64,000 nt of DNA. It comes from Nageia nagi (taxonomy: Eukaryota; Pinophyta). Numbering within the stretch: the stretch's first letter is position 1; every line of letters begins with the position of its first letter. The stretch is from assembly GCA_050084985.1 (NCBI GenBank), contig JBITNC010000001.1:15748001-15812000 (forward strand). Reading direction: 5' to 3'. Shown here piece by piece: positions 25,462-37,739 of the stretch. The position numbers were made by a program, and so were the translations under genes. The notes beneath the pieces were generated by a model, which was not told the origin of the DNA, did no database searches, and saw only the letters and a program-made list of their open reading frames with translations.

Positions 25462-27589
25462 TGTTGAACTATGTGTTACACTAAAAGGGGGGGTGAATTA
25501 GTCTCTTTAACTTTAAAAATTCAAACCCAAAAACTTTAAATAGTGCAATAGAAAGATAAAACTAAATAGAGCAAATACACAAAAGAACATCACACAACAC
25601 AAGATATAACAAGGTTCACCAATGTGGCTACATCTCTAAATAAGACTACTTAGACTCCAATCCAAATCTTGCCATTGTAAAGCACCAACTTTACATAATT
25701 TACTGACACCAACTGCAAGGAGCACCAACCCCTAAGTTCTACAACACCAATTCCTCTTTCCAAGCACCCACTTGACAAGTTCAATAAGATAAGATGAAGG
25801 ATTGATAACCATTTACCTAAGACCAAGAATGGTATAGCTCAAAACACTTCTACACACAACCATAATCTGAATCTATCTCTTCAATATTTCCTTCTTATTC
25901 CAAACATGACCACACTTTTCTGTAGCTTCAACCCTTTTATTCATACTCACCCACTCTTTACACTTGTTAGCTAAAAAACCCCAAAATGGATCAAAAAACT
26001 ATTCTTGAAACCACTAGAAGGACTATCATTATTCAAATCAAGAAAATGTTTCACATTCTTATTCAAAACTGATATGATTTCTCACACAAATTTAGAACTC
26101 TCAACACTTGTAGAACTATAAAGAAATCATTCATTGTAGAGACATTCGTTACTCACACATACTTCACACACTACTCAAAATCATACTACACTACTAATAC
26201 ACAAATCCAAAAACAATTGAATATTGTAGAATTGGTTCATGATAATACATCAATTGTGCTCAGACTGCATGTTCCAAGGCCATATGGTAAGAAATGGTAT
26301 TACAATTTCTGCATAGATGATTAATCATCTATAAAAGTTCGTATTTATATTTTATATCACTAAGACTCTCCAAACATAATTAGGAGTGTAATATATTTTA
26401 ACAAGAAATAACAACATATACCCAAAAATCATAATAAGCATTTTGTCAAACATTTCACTGCCAAAACTAGGCTCAACACTTAGCCAAAATTTACATCTTG
26501 TCATTTCATCAAACACTTACCAGGCATCCTTGTTCATTGACTTCTAGACCTCGAATTGAGATGAACCAAAAACCAAAGTTGTGAGATTTTTCATGCTGAT
26601 TGCAAATATACAACAAGAAATCAAATATCTAAACTCAAACTCATGGAATTTCTCTTTTTCTTTGCTATCCCAAAAAGTGCACCAAACTGCAAAAAGTTAC
26701 TAAGTGGCATTTTGTAACCTGTACCATTTCTGCCTCGGTTTCCTCCTTTATATGAAATTTGGACCACATATACTAAATATACCAAAATATAGTCTACCCA
26801 AATTTTAAGGTATAAATCCTTATATGTTTCTCACAACACTTCTCATAAAGTGGCCTTTGACAAAGATTTCACTGATATTTTGTCAAACAATTCACATGCT
26901 TAGTTTTATGCAAATTATAGATTCTCATACTTCGAGACCTCAAATAAAGATGATTCAAAAGAAAAAGTTACTCATATCATCAAGTTATACATTTAAAAAC
27001 TTTGAAATTCCAAATTTAAAGACTTTGAGAGCCCAAAACAACCATCCAACTACTTCCACGACATCAAAATTTATTCTCAAAACTATAATAAGTTATGAAG
27101 TGGCATTTTGTAGCTTGTACCATTTTGAACTTGGTTATCATATTGCTATGAAATTTGGATCACATATTATTGGTATATATTAATATATATGATTTAAATT
27201 TTAGCATTTGAATCAACACCATTTGCTTGCAATTTAACTTGCACGGGGCCAATTTCACCCAAAGTTTTGATTGTTCAAAAATCCATAAGTGTGCCTAAAA
27301 GAGAACCAACATGAAATTTAACCATTCCAATGTTGAACACAAGTTTGTTATCAATCCAAAAACTTATCCAAGCCATATTTGGTTTTCTATCACTTTCCAT
27401 TTACTTTTTGGCCCCTTGATAACTTTTGGTACCTCATGACAACTTTTGGTCCCTTTGTCTTTTTTGTGTTCGATAACTTTGCAAATCTTATCAACATCAT
27501 TTATTTGACACATGAAACCATGTGAACTATATGCACATGGATCTCATCATGTTGACAATAATGACAACACCATTGCACCATACTCAACA
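25462..27589 (-). repeat. 5' LTR of element C2
   Basis: The plus strand begins TGTTGAACTATG and ends CCATACTCAACA, so the minus-strand LTR starts TGTTGAGTATGG; the element S LTR starts TGTTGAGTATGTG. The U5 side carries AACCTTGTTATATCTTGTG and a poly-C run before the end, both present in S at the same distance. The length of 2128 bp agrees with S. The middle is strongly diverged. Confidence 0.75.
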
Positions 27590-27993
27590 TTCTAATCTAC
27601 ATATCATCCAATGGACACAACCTTAGCGGAGTGATGAGTGTATTCCTTAGGTGGATCACCTAAGAGGATTATAAAGCTAAGGGATATTGGCAATCTATGA
27701 CATTTGGTGGAGCACCATTTTCCATTTGGTAGTATCCAAGGTGGTTATCAAAATCTAAGGAGAGACCCTTTGGTGGGGAGGAGTCATATTATGAGGAGGC
27801 ACTGCTGTCCCATTGTACATCTAACATCATCAAATAGTTTGTTTGGCCCATTTCAGCTTCCAAGAGGCTGCCATCAATCCATTAGAATAGTATATTGTAT
27901 CTCAATCTATAAATAATTTAAAAATATCTAATTGACCTTAGATCTCAGCATTATGTTGTTCTTGGGTGTATTTTGCCATCATGTGTTGGATCA
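27590..27993 (+). repeat. Truncated 5' LTR of element B
   Basis: It matches 31400-32081 of the right LTR with an internal gap; both copies end in TTGGATCA. The start is missing where element C2 begins. Confidence 0.6.
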
Positions 27994-27999
27994 TTGTAG

Positions 28000-28011
28000 T
28001 GGTATCAAATC
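28000..28011 (+). other. Degenerate primer binding site of element B
   Basis: TGGTATCAAATC lies six bases after the LTR end and differs from the initiator tRNA-Met site TGGTATCAGAGC at two positions. Confidence 0.55.
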
Positions 28012-28829
28012 CCAAGATCTAGTTAGCCTATGAATGAAACCAATTATTCACCAATATTACACTAGATCTAGTTCTAAAAGGGAGATGGTGTTTGCAATAA
28101 GAGGAGGATGAATTGAGGGTTAAGGAGAAGAGCCATGCCACTAGATATATAAACAACCTCAAAATGAGAAGATTTGAGAGGAAGGATCCATGCTTTGGGA
28201 GAGGTATAGATTTGATAGGTGAAGGAATCTCACACTCACCTGAGAATCCATTCCTGAATGATGGTTTAATGAGTTCATCATAGCCATCTAGAGCATGATA
28301 GGAGCCTTCATGTCCATGCAACAACAGATGAACCATTATTGGGGAGTATTGGTTGAGCTATAAAGAAGGTTAACACACCCACATGAGATATAAGAAGATA
28401 CAAGGGAGCTTAATGAGGAGGATCAAATTTTGAAGAGATCCCAAAATATCAAAGATTAGGAGTCTACTCATCATGCATCCCCAATTTGATAGGAAAGGGT
28501 ATTTGGGAGGTTTCAATCATACCAGGCATAGCAAGGTATAAACCATCTCTTAGGGATATACCTAGAGGATGAAATTGGTAGGGTGGAGGAGCAACCCCTT
28601 ATCCCATGGCCCCCTAGGCCCATGTTCGCTAAGAAGATTGGGGAGGAGTAGAAGAGCAGGGTGCTTGGACCAGTTGAGTTGAATCAGATTTTTTGAGATT
28701 ACACATTGTTGGAGATAGGGTTGAGGATTAATGTGGACTTGAATGGATATCTTGATTTGTTAGCATTGAAGGAAGGACATGCTCATGACATTCACACTCC
28801 TAGAAATGCATGTTTGGAAAGGAAATACT

Positions 28830-29430
28830 TGCACCATAAAATTAGTAAGCTTTAGATACCTATGTATGATGGGCAAAAGATGATAGCTAAGGCTTGGTTG
28901 TATCAACTATAGACTTATTTCACTCTAAATTCAAACATGGATGAAGAGGAAACCATCCACTTTGCCACATTGTATTTTGAGGGAGATTCTTTGGAGTGGT
29001 GGCAACACAAGGTGATCAGTCAAAGGTATTTGAGTATTGCAACCTTTGATGATTTCATACAAAGATTGGTGAAACATTTTGATTAAAAGAAGGAAAATGA
29101 TTACTTCCAAGATCTGACTACTTTGAGATAACAAGATTCAATAGATAGATATGTTACAAAGTTTTAAAAAATTATAGTTATGATTCATCACCTTCCATAA
29201 GATAGATTGGTCTTCATATTTATTGAGGGTTTGATGGAACACCTCCAAGGCATGGTTAAGGTATCCTCCTCTAGGAGCATTGATGATACGATTCGGTTCG
29301 CATATGATCTCGATCCCACCATGAGATCCCTTAGGAGTGACCCTATTCAAAGGGGAGGATTCATGAAAAATCCATTTATATATAAAGAGGGGCCTAGCAA
29401 GGACAAACTTGCTCCACCACCATGAGCAAA
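28830..29430 (+). pseudogene. Element B gag, decayed
   Basis: The plus strand encodes MYDGQKMIAKAWLYQL, then NMDEEETIHFATLYFEGDSL followed by EWWQHK, and FDDFIQRLVKHFD. This is the retrotransposon gag core (PF03732 type), with its W-W pair intact. In the same frame come KKENDYFQDLTTLR and QDSIDRYVTKF separated by stop codons, then DRLVFIFIEGLMEHLQGMVK. The frame ends at 29425. A KCSSCKKQW-like stretch near 29490 could be the remains of a zinc knuckle, but His and the last Cys are not clear. Confidence 0.7.
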
Positions 29431-29589
29431 TTAGTTGGATTCAGCCACCAAGAGAAATTTGAGAGAAGAGAGGAAGTGCTCCTCCTGTAAGAAGCAATGG
29501 GAGCCTAGGCACCATTATCTAGGAAAAGGGTAGGTGCACTTCATGTAAGTGTGAACATAGGATGGATAAGAAGATTCAAATATGGATCT

Positions 29590-30066
29590 TGGAGGTGATG
29601 CCATGGACCTAGGAACATCTACAGTTGAGGGGACCCTAGGTAGCATGATAGCCTCAATTCATGGAGTCAAGAGGTACTTAACACTTAAGGTGATCAAGTA
29701 TAATGGAGGATAAGATGTGCTGGTGTTGATAGATCTCAGTTCCCCAAATAAATTCATTGATGCAAGGTTTGTAGAATGTAAGGGGTTGAAGACCAAAGGA
29801 TTCAAGGGATTTTAAGTTTTGAATGCCAATGGGAAGCTCACTCTCATTTATCACATTATGAAGAGATTTGGAATCTATTTATAGAGTTATGTGGTGAGAG
29901 AGGATTTCTACATTTTCTCTCTTAAAGGTCATCCTCATATTATTTTGGGAGTACAATGGTTGTTCAATATTGGGGACATCCACACCAACTATTAGAAGCT
30001 CACCATGAGCTTTGAAGTTGATGGGAATACTAATACCTTGCAAGGGATTAGGGATGAATATACCTA
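29590..30066 (+). pseudogene. Element B aspartic protease-like region, decayed
   Basis: A frame with several stops gives VKRYLTLKVIKYNGG, VLVLIDLSSPNKFIDARFVE and, about 60 residues later, HPHIILGVQWLFNIGDIHTN. This is the pattern of gypsy retropepsins, D-S/T-G-A-x-x-N-F-I-D and later I-L-G-x-x-W-L. Here the catalytic triad reads D-L-S, so Gly is lost. The region lies directly downstream of gag as expected. Confidence 0.6.
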
Positions 30067-31308
30067 AATTGACAACAAGAGACTAGAGGTGATTGCATGG
30101 TGTCAAAAGGAGGAGGTAGAAAGAAAAAATAACCCTACTACATTTCATTCCAAGAAACTAGGAAGGGGATGTTGAGATGGAAGGATCTTGTAGCTCCCAC
30201 ATTGAAGTTGATAGAGCCTTCTAGGCTCATGATGGAGTTGGAAAGAGGAAAGGGACTCATGTTAGGTAAGGAGGTGATATCTAACCCCACATTAGGCCTA
30301 AAGTATCTAAGATTTCCCAAGTTGGCATCATGGGTATTTGCACATACCATGTTAAGCCTAGAGGAGTTGGGGCTTGCCACGTAGATAGTTGAGAGGTTTG
30401 GTATCCCAACATTGGGATTGGAGGGAATGGAGTAGGTCAAAAGGATTTTTGGTAAAATTAAACATCCCATGTTTAGTTTTAAATAAAATGACTATCCCAC
30501 ATTGATCCACACACTAGAAAGATGCCCTATGTTTTGTTATGGGGTAGATGAAAATACCATGTGGAGCTTGGAAGGGCTTTATCATTTTTCCTTATGCTTA
30601 GGAGGAGGAAAATGGATGCTATTGGGTAGAGGTGCAATTTTTTGTATCACTTTGAGGATTAATGGGACTTGAAATGAAGGTTCCACCTATTTTTTCTCAC
30701 TTTTGTTTCCATGATTCCAAGTACTTGATGGTAGCTGCAGATTCTAGCACACTACAGGAGCAAGATCAACCAAGACTCTCATGAAATATTTGCTTTTCCT
30801 AATGGTGAAGAATTCTAACTTGGAGTTATTAGAACATCATCACCAAAGGATTATTGGAATATAATATACTTTTATCTTCCACTATTTCTTGAGGCTTTTA
30901 TCTTATTTTTTTCATTACCAGGATGTAAACTTGGGATAGGATTTAATGGGTCATTTAACCCACTTGTGAGCCACTAGTGGAATGTTTTCCTCCCAAGTAT
31001 AGTTAAGTGTATTTTTTTATATTGAGATTGGAGATAATGAGGATTGATTATGGGAATCCTAAGATAAATTTGTAAACTTATTATTTGAATAAGGCACTTA
31101 AATGCTAGCGCTAGCCTTGGGATGATTCCCAGGTCCCATGTTGGCACAGCTTGACACTTAGGCCCCAACAGATGATCCTTTGACCCACATGGACATGTGT
31201 GGCATTCCTTGGATCCAACATGAGCATTTATGGTACCTAGGAGATCAAAGTTGGCATGCTTGACTTTTAGGCACCCACATTGGGCATCTTGGGCCCTATG
31301 GAGGCTCA
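30067..31308 (+). other. Element B 3' internal region, non-coding, with recurrent CCCACATTGG-like words
   Basis: No polymerase motif is present. Variants of one short word recur at irregular spacing: CCCACATTGAAG, CCCACATTAGGC, CCCAAGTTGGCA, CCCAACATTGGG, CCCATGTTTAG and CCCACATTGATC between 30195 and 30520. Others, such as CCCATGTTGGCA and CCCACATTGGGC, recur between 31130 and 31320. There is no clear polypurine tract before the LTR. Confidence 0.45.
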
Positions 31309-32081
31309 TGTTGGGGTCATAGATCTAGGGGATGACTTTGATGCTAGATCTCACAATCCATAAGGGTATAAAGGATACTTGGATCCCCATTAATGGATAC
31401 TTGATTTTTGTTACTCTTACATATCATCTAGTAGACACAACCTTAGTGGAGTGCTTAGTGTATTCCTTAGGTAGAGTACCTAAGAGGATTGTCAAGCTGA
31501 GGGATTGTAGCAATCTATGATATTGGTGGAGCATCATTTCCCATTTGGTAGTATTCAAGGTGGATTCTCTACCATGTGAGTGGTTATCTAGATCTAAGGA
31601 GGGCCCCTTCGATGTGGAGGATTCAAGTTGAGAGGAAGCAATGCTATCCTATTGTACGTTCAACATCATCAGATAGTTTTTTGGGCCTAATTCAACTCCC
31701 AAGAGGTTGATGTCAGCCCATCAGGGTAGGGTATTATATCTCAATCCAAAAAATAATATTAAAATATCTAATTAGCCTTGGATCTTAGCATTATGTTATT
31801 CTTGTGTGTATTTTGCCATCATTTGGTGCATTTGTTCTTGTGTTGGCCAAAAGTTGGCTTTGTGGACATTATTATGTTGTGTATGGTTGTATTTGGCCCA
31901 TCAATTGTATTAAAGGGTGTGTATGTTCTAGGAATACCCATCGTTGGCATTGTGTGGTGATACTATATTTATGAAAGCCTAACATTTGTACACTGGGGTT
32001 TGTATTTGTATATTAAATGCCCTAGTTTGGTTTGATTGTAATTGAATTTGCTGATATTTTCTTGAGATTTATTTTGGATCA
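31309..32081 (+). repeat. 3' LTR of element B
   Basis: It is placed from TGTTGGGGTCATAG (31309) to TTTTGGATCA (32081), about 773 bp, by alignment with the truncated left copy. The left end is the less certain one. Immediately after it the minus-strand element H begins, so B probably inserted into H. Confidence 0.5.
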
Positions 32082-32084
32082 TCA

Positions 32085-34560
32085 TTATTACTTCTCAATA
32101 GGAGGAAGTGGATGGAAATACAATGCAACCTTTGAAGCATAAAACTCCATTTTGCCAAGAGAAATTTGATTCACTAACATGATTAGTCTGGAGTTGTTGA
32201 ATTAATTCCTTAATTGAGTCATCTTGAAGCTATCCTTATTTGAGTTGCTCTAACCATTGGGGAATTGGTAGTGAAATTGCTTGAAGTGTTATATGTTCAT
32301 CAAATTTCTATGAAAGATCATAAGTAATGCTATTATCTGATCCCTTTCTATATATTATTTCATAGTCATATCCTAATAGTTTGGTCACCCACTTTTATTG
32401 CTCAATTGTCATAATTTGTTGTTCCAAAAAGTACTTCAGATTGTAGAAAGATTCTTCAACAATTGGTGACCAATTAAAGGCATCTTTTTTAGTAATGATG
32501 TGAGTGGAGTTGCAATCTTCCCATAATTCTTTATAAATTTCCATTAGTAACATGTCATGCCCAAAAATCCTTATAGCCCCTTGAGTGATTTTGGAATAGG
32601 CCAAATCTTCATGTCTATAATTTTATGTGGATCTACCTTGATTCCATCTTCACAAATGACATGCCCAAGTATTTGATCTCATGCATCCCAAAGGAACAAT
32701 TTGATTTCTTTGCATATAATTGATGCTCTTAGAGTAATTGCAATGTTTGATCTAAGTGTGCCAAATGATCGACCCATGTCTTGATGTAGATCAAAATATC
32801 ATCAAAGAAAACCAAAAGAGATTTACAAAGATGAGGGTAAAATACTTGATTCATCAAACTTTGAAATGTTGAAGGAGCATTAGTAAAGTCGAATGGTATT
32901 ACTAAAATTCATAATGACCCTTATGTGTTCAAAAAGTTATTTTTGGAATATCTTCTTCACTGAGATGGATTTGATGATATCCTGATCATAGATCTAGTTT
33001 TGAGAAATATTTAGCTCCATGTAGCTCATCCAATAGTTCATCAATGATGAGAATTGGGAATTTATCTTTCATAGTTACTTTGTTGAGAGCCCAAAATTCT
33101 ATGCACAACTACCAAGATCCATATTTTTTTAAAAAATAATATGATATGTGAAGAGTAAGGACTAATACTTGACCTAATAATCCCTATTGTTAGCATCTCC
33201 TGAACCAAATTTTCAAATTCATCTTTCTACAAACAAGGATAGTGGTAGGGTTGAATATTGGGTGGTTGACTATCAGGGATAAGTTGTATCATGTGGTATT
33301 GAGGGTAGTTGGAGGGTAATCCTTTTAGTTCTTCAAAAACCTTTTCATGATGTGCCAATAATTTTTGCAGCTCTACTAATTTGCCTCCTTCATGTGCAAC
33401 TAGTTGTATTGTAAATAGTTCTCCTACCATCCTATTTTATCTTTTTTGAATTAGCTTCTCCATCTAATGAGAACTTAAAATCTATGATGAACTAACATGT
33501 AGTCTTGTGAGGTGATATGTATGTCTTGCAAAAGTGAACTTCGTCCATAATTTAAGGAAGTCCCATAGTATAGGTTCCAATATTTGCAACCATTGAATTC
33601 TAATTAAGACCACATAACACCTTCCTAATGGAAGTACATACATGTCACTCTACATGTGATAATCACCCATATTGAGCTTAACATTATGGTATTTCCCCTC
33701 TCAATAAATTCTACCTCCATTTCTAATCATTACTTCAAAATTATTTTGAAGATATATAAAATAATTAGCCTATTTGGCCACACTAGGGTTAATGAAATTA
33801 TGTGTACTTCCTAAGTTAAGTAAACTAATGAGGGAATGCTTTTTGAAATATCCATGAACCTTCATTATTTGGGTTATCATAATTCTTGCAAGGTAACTGC
33901 AAGAAATTATAAGAACTTCTTTAGTTATTTTAGGCTCATTAGCTTGTTCCTTAACAACTATCTCATCTTCTGAATCATCATAAACATCAACATTAAGAAG
34001 ATAACTTTTGTGTAGTACAATTATAGTCATGTGCATACTTTTCATCACAATTATAACAAATACCCTTCATTCTACACTTATTTTAAGTGTTTCTCAACCC
34101 TGCCTATTAAGATTGGGATCTTGTTATCACTCAAGCATATATGTCACTCCATCTTTTGCAATTATATGTTTGGAATGACTTATTGATATTTTGCTATGCA
34201 TTGACTCTTGGTGGAAAAATATACTCATCATGAGCCCTAGTATTCATGCTCCTATGCATGCCCATGGTACTATTTCTATACCTAGCACCTATATTGCCCT
34301 TCTTTATATTGTGCTTTTTGGGGTTTACACATTAGGGTCACATACTTCAATAAGTTTCAGTTTGCATATAATCAACTTCTCCTAGGTAAGGACTAAAAGG
34401 TATGTAGCTATCTCTTGAGACCTTTCTCATTAGCGCATTGGTGTTATCTTGATCCAATATTTTGAGTATTGCTTTATTTACTTCTATTTTGTTATACTTC
34501 ATATTATTTTTCTTATGATCAAATGTTAACATTTGGCATAGTTTCTAACTAGGTTAATCT
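32085..34560 (-). pseudogene. Element H: chromovirus-like Ty3/gypsy gag-pol, decayed
   Basis: From right to left on the minus strand there is a gag zinc knuckle CYNCDEKYAHDYNC (about 34076-34035). A protease fragment NLGSTHNFINPSVA (near 33775) follows, with the catalytic Asp replaced. The RT entry is LKGLPSNYPQYHMIQLIPDS and then PPNIQPYHYP (33430-33227). RT palm remnants lie at 32640-33100, and then KDAFNWSPIVEESF joins directly to LKYFLEQQ, QQKWVTKLLGYDYEIIYRKG. In a complete element about 100 residues separate the last two, so the tether and part of RNase H are deleted. The left end reaches the start of integrase and is cut by element B. Above 34080 the gag is not clearly readable. Confidence 0.7.
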
Positions 34561-36099
34561 TAAGGGTCACTAAAAAACATTCAATATATTGACACCCACC
34601 TTTCATAGCATTTTCAAATCTTAATTAGGATTGAAAAATGTTGCTCGAACCTATGTTGAATTTTTTATTTTTGAATGAAAAAGCTACATTTTTCATTTTT
34701 ATGGCATTATATTCTATGTGGAATTTTTCATAGGAAGCCCTAGGTTTTATTTGGTTTTTATTTGTCTTTTTTTTTTTTTACAAATTTATAAACCCCTATT
34801 GCTTTCAAATTGTTGAAAATTTGAAGGTATTTTTTTTGTAAAATTTCATTTTTAGTCAAAACCCCTGATTTCAAACCTAATTTCTAAATATTTTATGCTT
34901 GTTTATGCTCTAAAAATTTGTCCAAACCTTATATATTCATAGTAGGCAATTTTTATAAGGTGTGATTGGATTTATTTGGATGCATTTTCATGTAATTTTG
35001 AGTTAAAGAATTTTTTATGGAATTTTATTTTTGCATAAAACCCTAGATTTTGAGTCTAATTTTTGAAGATTTGATGGTTTTTTGTACCCTAAAAGTTCAC
35101 CTAAAACCTAGATATTCATAATAGAAAAGTTTTAAAATGTGAAAATGGGATTATTACATGCATGTTTTTGAGATTTTTGGTTGAAAATGTTTTTCTAGAA
35201 AAATTCAAATGTTCAAGCTTATTCTAGTCGATTTGATGTGTTTTTGGATTAGAAAATTTGATCTCACATACATATTATATTGGTAATTTTGATAATTTTT
35301 TAAGTTCGTATTTTTCATAATTAGCATTATTTTAGGTTAATTTTTGTCAACCAAAATTCCCTAGGTTTTTAGAGGTATTTGATATCTATTTTTTTAAGTG
35401 TGACAGACATGGTCACATTATTAGAGCAATATTACGCTAGTGCCAATGGTAATAGTAGCATGAATGTTGTTAACAATGCATTCAATAAAATGAAATCACT
35501 TATAGTATCCATGCTAAAATGTAATATCTAGTGGTTTGCATAAATCTTAAAGAAATATGATAAAATAAGCACTTTTAGACTATGCAAAATTAAAAATAAG
35601 TTGTTAGCCTATATATCTATGATATGGGATATGTTTTATGATTCTAGAACTTTCAAAATTCAAGAAAATAACCTTTAAAATTTAATGTTTTATGCAAAAA
35701 TATTTTATTTCAAAAAATTTTTTGCAAAAACTTTCTCAAAATTGATGAAAATATGCAAATCTAGACCTAGAAAGATCATAAAAATTTCCCAATTATATTT
35801 ATCTATGGTTTGGAAAAAAAATTCTAATGCTAAATATCACTAATTTGAAAAAAATGGTCTCCAAAATCTAGGTTTTTCTACAATGACATTTTTCAAGAAA
35901 ATAAAATTCCTTAATTTTTTTTCAATGATTTTTAAACAATAATTTTGTTTTAAATTTGGAAAAAAATAATTTGACAAGAAATAAAACAAAACCTAGGGTT
36001 TTTGATGCAAGATTCCTTAAAAAAGATAATGCCCTAAAATAAAAATTATAAGTTTGTAAGATCAGTTAAGGTTCACCAATATATAGACTCTAAATTATG
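34561..36099. other. Gene-free AT-rich stretch
   Basis: No coding region. Short phrases such as AAACCCTAGATTTTGAG and CCTAGGTTTT recur between 34730 and 36000 at irregular spacing, in both orientations, which suggests an old decayed repeat. I cannot assign it to a family. Confidence 0.35.
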
Positions 36100-36971
36100 A
36101 TTTACTATAATAAATACAATAAACATAAATCTACAATATATGGTGTAAAACACTTATCTAAGTTATCTAAATAAAACCAAGAAAGTGTGCACCTAATGAG
36201 AAGCAAGCAATCCTTAAATATATGGCATGATGTAGAGTATTTGATTGGATTTAGGATAAAATCATAATGATATTTGAATGACATAGATCAATGCTCAAAG
36301 CCCTCCAAATATATATCCCTAGATCACAAGATGCACAATGTGCACATCATGAGAGCTCCATAGTGCTAGCACTCGAAAACCTATAAAATTAGGATACACG
36401 CAAAAGATGGAAATTAAATATAGCTAAGAGAATAACAAATTCTCAAATAGGTGGCATCTAGAGAAACTATAAATATAGTGTTTGATGTATGGACAACCAC
36501 CTATCAGAGAGATCTGATAGGGGTTATTATATTATGCACCTCCTTTTATACTTGTAAGGACAAAAGAGAGAGTGAGAGCTCACTTTGGAATAATAATAAT
36601 CATTTTGATAGAATTATAGAACATACAATATTAATGATATTCTCAAGTTAATTTTAGATATAAACATGATTAAGAGATATTAGTCTTGATTAGCACATGT
36701 GTAGCACATTAGTCTTGATATTATAAATATTTACATGATTTGAATAATATATAACTTAAATACTTAAAATATGATTTATTAATAAATAATAAATCATTTT
36801 TAGGCATCTATAACTTCAATAATGATATGAAATTTAGCACCTATCTTGCTTATTTGGCTTTAGATAAAGCACATGATTTTAAAAAGTAAAGCAATAGATG
36901 CAAACTCTCCTTAGAACTGACTAGAGAGACAAATGGCCTACATCTTGAAGGCGCATTATGACCCATCTTCA
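36100..36971. repeat. LTR-like repeat resembling 17200-17830, then G flank
   Basis: At 36330-36850 the order of landmarks (CCTTTTATACTTGTA, AACATGATTAAGAG, GATTAGCACAT, then an AT-rich hairpin around AATGATTTATTA) follows that seen at 17480-17830. An open frame of 66 codons (36451-36651) has no recognisable homology. The last five bases (36967-36971, CTTCA) are the left target duplication of element G. Confidence 0.35.
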
Positions 36972-37698
36972 TGTTAACACCTAAAAATAAATTTTAATTT
37001 AATTAAAATACTCTTTTAAGTATTCAAAATAATTTATTTAATTTATTAAATAAATGTTCTTATCATTATGTACTCTCATCTACCTCTATTATTTATGATA
37101 ACAGGTCATCTCGACATCACAATAAGCCTAAGGAGGAGCCTTAACACTAGACTTGTTACCTATAAATATGGAAGGGTTATGCATGATCAATATGATATGA
37201 CATGACATGACATAATATTAAATCTTTATAAGTGGCAATATACTTGTGTCATTCTTGATTGATATTTCTTAACATCATCTATCATTTTTGAATTTTGTTA
37301 TACTCTAAGCTTTGCAATCCTATGATCTTTCATCTATTTGTGAGCAATATTCTATGCATAAAAGGTGAGATAACAATATCAAGCAAAAGAATGAGATATT
37401 ATGGAATGGTAACCAGGTGGCATAGTTGGATCCCTAGCATCAATATTAGGTTGAGGTTGGATTTCTAGGTTTGTTCTTCATAGAAACTCATCGTTCATCC
37501 TATTTTGATTGGATATCATCTTTGTTCATTTTCACATGTAAAGTACATCTTTTTATCTTTCATAAATCTAGTTTGATAGGTCAAAGTAAATTAGGTCATT
37601 ATCGTATTTCATATCATCTTTTTTTGTTATTTTGTGGTTAATTGATTAAATTGAATATTTTATAAATAACCCTAATTATTATTATTTCGGTTATAACA
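36972..37698 (+). repeat. 5' LTR of element G
   Basis: It runs 727 bp from TGTTAACACC to GGTTATAACA, so the ends form an inverted TGTTA...TAACA. A TATA box (CCTATAAATATGG) is near 37160. The sequence right after it, ATTAGTGAACCCGAATT, occupies the primer-site position and resembles TTTTGGTGAACTTGATT at the same place in element E. Confidence 0.8.
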
Positions 37699-37739
37699 AT
37701 TAGTGAACCCGAATTATTTTCAATACATCACTATATCTT

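Larger units (their letters stand above)
23830..27589 (-). mobile_element. Element C2: truncated copia element related to S
   Basis: On the minus strand it has a 2128 bp 5' LTR (25462-27589), a primer binding site and a gag. The element is then cut off near 23830 next to LTR K. LTR ends, primer-site spacing and gag motifs match the better-preserved element S (46142-55761), whose LTRs are 2131 and 2143 bp. pol and the 3' LTR are missing. It inserted into the 5' LTR of element B, whose remaining sequence starts at 27590. Confidence 0.75.
27590..32081 (+). mobile_element. Element B: gypsy-like element with gag and protease-like regions but no polymerase
   Basis: Direct repeats at 27590-27993 and 31309-32081 share an alignable stretch, for example GTGTATTCCTTAGGTRGA and ATTATGTTRTTCTTG. 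They flank an internal part with a primer-site-like sequence, a gypsy gag and a degenerate aspartic protease. The left LTR has lost its first about 90 bp to the insertion of C2 and about 200 bp near its end. From 30061 to 31308, where RT, RNase H and integrase would be, I find none. It may be a natural non-autonomous element or an old internal deletion. Confidence 0.55.
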
